Origin: Coxiellaceae bacterium
GTDB taxonomy: Bacteria; Pseudomonadota; Gammaproteobacteria; Coxiellales; Coxiellaceae
Length of the DNA stretch: 54,157 nucleotides
Assembly: GCA_029210045.1 (NCBI GenBank)
Contig: JARGNX010000014.1
Location: 1-54,157, forward strand
Direction: 5' to 3'
In this document: in pieces, positions 52,467 to 54,157 of the stretch
Layout of the letters: every line of letters begins with the position of its first letter
Numbering within the stretch: the first letter of the stretch is position 1
Made by a program: the position numbers and the translations under genes
The notes under the pieces: generated by a model
Databases searched by the model: none
Seen by the model: the letters and a program-made list of their open reading frames with translations, nothing else
Told to the model about the DNA's origin: nothing

Positions 52467-53009
52467 CTACTTCACCATACGACGTGCCATACCCTCAGTG
52501 CTTACAGTGAACTTCGTTTTAGTTTGCTTGTTGCGACAACGTTCTTTACCAGTAATACCAAATGTTCCCGCATGTTCTGCTAAAGTATCTTCTGGGTATT
52601 TCGGATCACAAGATGCTCTGATAAGTGCACGCTTAACTAATTTTTCCCCTTTTTCACCTAAGAACTTAATATTAGTTATACCCGTATCAAGTACTTCAGA
52701 TGATTTATCTTGAGGATGAATAAGGGCCACACCCACTTCTGATATCCATCGTATAAAACAAAGCGCCCAACCATCCGTAAGATAATCAGTGCAATATTTT
52801 TTTTGAACCTGCTTTAAGTGTTTATTCTTTTGTGACTTATGGATTAATAACATATAAAAATTATCTTCAATGTCAGGATCACCCACCGCTTCAGAAACTC
52901 GAATCTTTTGAACGTCGTAAGTTTTACGCGCAGTCGATGCAACGGATTGCGCAAAGAAAAGTAATGACATATATATTGAAAATTTCAATAATGAGTATGG
53001 ATTTAACAT
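52467..53009 (-). CDS. Exported hypothetical protein
   Basis: This 180-residue protein is not recognised. The signal peptide MLNPYSLLKFS...AQSVAS is cut near residue 25. The mature protein is basic with four or more cysteines (KKYCTDYL, GWALCFIRW, RASCDPKYP, KERCRNK), suggesting disulfides outside the cytoplasm. An AAAGG ribosome site precedes the ATG. It is flanked by IS remnants. Confidence 0.6.
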   Translation of the reverse strand: MLNPYSLLKFSIYMSLLFFAQSVASTARKTYDVQKIRVSEAVGDPDIEDNFYMLLIHKSQKNKHLKQVQKKYCTDYLTDGWALCFIRWISEVGVALIHPQDKSSEVLDTGITNIKFLGEKGEKLVKRALIRASCDPKYPEDTLAEHAGTFGITGKERCRNKQTKTKFTVSTEGMARRMVK

Positions 53010-53205
53010 AAATTACCTTTGAGGTTACTATCTAATTCACTATGACTTTGCGCGAATATATTAGATCAAGAGCGAAAGGTAAATGACATTTATTTTTCCA
53101 ATGGAACTGTATTAAATATAACAATACTAGTTTCTCCTAATAAGGCTAGCTCATTACCATTCTTCTATTCTTTAACAATTAAGTAGTCCGCAGATTTAAC
53201 TGCGA

Positions 53206-53334
53206 TTTTAACGTTCAGCTATGTGGCGAGTTTGGACGATTAGTGCTGTGAAAAAAGCGGTATGTATAAGTAAATACCTGAGCATTTTTGAGCAGCGCTA
53301 ATCGTTCAAAATAGCCCGCAGATGAACGTTAAAA
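53206..53334 (+). ncRNA. Structured element copy 3 (covarying)
   Basis: The perfect 12-bp outer stem TTTTAACGTTCA (53206-53217) / TGAACGTTAAAA (53323-53334) and the inner stem TTTGGACGATTAGTGCTG / CAGCGCTAATCGTTCAAA are the counterparts of those in copy 2 at 12887-13012. At least five pairs differ between the copies by compensatory change, while GGACG, GAAAAAA, CATTTTTGAG-like and GCAGAT segments are conserved. It is followed by a terminator, as is copy 2. Either a small RNA or an ERIC-like mobile palindrome. Confidence 0.55.
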
Positions 53335-53368
53335 AAAGGAGGAACACCGAGGAAGTGGGCCTTTTTTT
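53331..53368 (+). terminator. Terminator after structured element copy 3
   Basis: AAAAAAAGG ... CAC...GTG ... CCTTTTTTT forms an interrupted stem ending in seven T on the plus strand, matching the A7-stem-T arrangement after copy 2. Confidence 0.6.
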
Positions 53369-53554
53369 AGTTTATTTGTCGCCTTCTTTACAACTACAGG
53401 AGTCAGGGGCTGTAGAAGTCAAAAACACTTTTAATGTAGCATAGCTGCGATCCCCTTGCTTATAAGGAGAATAAAAGGGGCAATTCAAAGACTGAATACT
53501 AACTCTGCCTCCATTGTAATGGCCACACAAAACTGCCTGGTTAGCTCTCTCAAT

Positions 53555-53740
53555 TCAAACAAAGCCCAGTGGCGATGCTCTTGGTTCCGGCAGCTTCAAT
53601 AGATCAACTGGGATTTCAGGCAGGTTTAAGTGCTTTAAAATCTTATCAATCACTACCTGCTCTTCAATACAGGCATGATCTTGAGATTACCTTTGCAAAC
53701 ATCCGCTTTAAGCGACACGCCCAATCCTCGCTGACCGACC
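53555..53740 (-). pseudogene. Decayed IS91-like transposase C-terminus (copy 2)
   Basis: In two frames joined by a one-base loss the minus strand reads LKRMF, KGNLKIM, then ACIEEQVVIDKILKHLNLPE and finally LLKLPEPRASPLGFV with a stop. This matches the C-terminal pattern of IS91/IS801-type Y2 transposases (LLKRVF, CPxCxGxMKIIA, IEEPAVIEKIL, HLGLP). The catalytic part is absent, so it is inactive. The gap 53369-53554 shows nothing else. Confidence 0.65.
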
Positions 53741-53798
53741 CTCGCCTCCTGTGCGTGTATCGTCAATTAATAGGCCTGAGCCCTTTTGGCATGACTTC

Positions 53799-53861
53799 TT
53801 AAGCTTGCGGAGTTATATTATCATCACCACCATTATCTGCTGCCTTATGTTCTCTACTCAT
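53799..53861 (-). CDS. Orphan leader: 20-codon frame MSREHK...GDDNITPQA
   Basis: The third copy of the shared leader ends in a stop after 20 codons (MSREHKAADNGGDDNITPQA). Its upstream region is as well conserved as in the two ankyrin genes, so it may still be transcribed. It is either the stump of a deleted ankyrin gene or a short leader peptide in its own right. Confidence 0.45.
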   Translation of the reverse strand: MSREHKAADNGGDDNITPQA

Positions 53862-54003
53862 ACTTAATACCTATCCACTCATCGTTCATAATTATTCATA
53901 ACATGAAAGCACTATACTTATACGTATGTATAAACAAAAACAGTTTATTTCTATTACTATTTATTAGTGAGTTTGATAACTGGGTGAGTGCTTGTATTAC
54001 TGG
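53800..54003 (-). repeat. Leader cassette copy C
   Basis: Third copy of the promoter-plus-leader segment, beginning AAGCTTGCGGAGTTATATT on the plus strand exactly where copies A and B begin and ending after the conserved GATAACTGGGT block. It is followed to the window end by about 100 bases with no gene and then the terminal repeat. Confidence 0.85.
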
Positions 54004-54104
54004 TTAATGAATGAGCCGAATACAATCCTTAGCTTGGCATCCCTGAGGCTTTAATAATTCACCTGATTAAACGATTACAATAATGTGAAAGTGACTTTAC
54101 GAAG

Positions 54105-54157
54105 GGTAATCCCCCCGAAAATTAAGGCTATTTAGAAGTAGAATTTTCTCGTAAAAT
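54105..54157. repeat. Right terminal 53-bp inverted repeat (probable IS end)
   Basis: Exact reverse complement of bases 1-53. It begins GGTAATCCCCCCGAAAATTA reading into the missing element. Together with the left end it suggests two copies of the same IS, or the two ends of one, bounding this contig. Confidence 0.85.

Noticed and set aside
53569..53802. 77-codon frame on the plus strand
   Set aside because: It is antisense to the IS91-like transposase remnant and has no ribosome site.
1..54157. Linear replicon with hairpin telomeres, suggested by perfect terminal inverted repeats
   Set aside because: The window carries core chromosomal genes (dnaE, pyrH, bamA, secDF), and 53-bp repeats starting mid-gene fit an IS end at a contig break far better.

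Overview
The window is about 54 kb of a chromosome from a gammaproteobacterium, most likely a host-associated member of the Legionellales/Coxiella-like group. That placement is an inference. It rests on the core clusters (queA-yajC-secD-secF; pyrH-frr-uppS-cdsA-bamA-skp-lpxD-fabZ-lpxA; rnhB-ddl-dnaE; Gfo/Idh/MocA oxidoreductase-lpxB), the AT-rich base composition, the ankyrin-repeat genes, many exported orphan proteins and a CsrA-sequestering type small RNA. No species can be named from sequence reading alone.

Layout. 1-8.5 kb: a secreted alpha/beta hydrolase whose 3' end lies in the terminal repeat, two paralogous large proteins with a nitrilase-like N-terminal half and a helical-repeat C-terminal half, a flavoprotein and a secreted S1/P1 nuclease. 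8.5-12.5 kb: an AbiEi/AbiEii toxin-antitoxin pair with palindromic operators, then a PqqD-like (RiPP recognition element) gene behind a proline-rich exported protein and a membrane protein ending in Cys-Cys. 12.6-13.3 kb: a non-coding region with dispersed palindromes, two copies of a structured 107-bp element and, on the minus strand, a strong CsrB/RsmY-like sRNA candidate. 13.4-19.5 kb: cytochrome b561, an unknown membrane protein, secF, secD, yajC and queA, without tgt. 19.8-25.4 kb: accessory DNA with an ankyrin fragment, a higBA module whose toxin lacks a normal start codon, a glycosyltransferase-like protein, tRNA-Leu(CAA) with a duplicated 3' end, and exported orphan proteins. 25.4-32.8 kb: dnaE, ddl and rnhB (minus) divergent from the oxidoreductase and lpxB (plus). 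32.8-39.4 kb: an accessory block with an AAA ATPase, decayed pieces of lpxB and of a deoxyribosyltransferase gene, an MFS transporter, a second AbiE pair, an exported deoxyribosyltransferase-like protein and a GIDE-type membrane protein. 39.5-47.6 kb: the envelope and translation cluster. 47.7-54.1 kb: ankyrin genes that share a repeated promoter-plus-N-terminal leader cassette, small exported proteins, IS91-like remnants and a third copy of the structured element.

How the parts work together. The minus-strand cluster pyrH to lpxA links UMP phosphorylation, ribosome recycling, undecaprenyl-PP and CDP-diacylglycerol synthesis, outer-membrane protein assembly and the first steps of lipid A synthesis. 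lpxB, which makes the lipid A disaccharide, sits in an inverted segment next to a sugar-nucleotide-type dehydrogenase, so the usual lpxA-lpxB-rnhB-dnaE order has been broken by inversion and accessory insertion. SecD/SecF/YajC would export the many signal-peptide proteins seen here. Toxin-antitoxin modules, IS remnants, repeats and truncated duplicates show repeated gene gain and decay.

The most interesting items are the CsrB/RsmY-like RNA (13.0-13.2 kb), the covarying structured element present three times, the thrice-repeated leader cassette in front of different open reading frames, the nitrilase-like paralogues, and the PqqD-like/proline-rich/Cys-Cys gene trio. The window ends are perfect 53-bp inverted repeats of each other, most simply explained as the ends of an insertion sequence at which an assembly contig broke.
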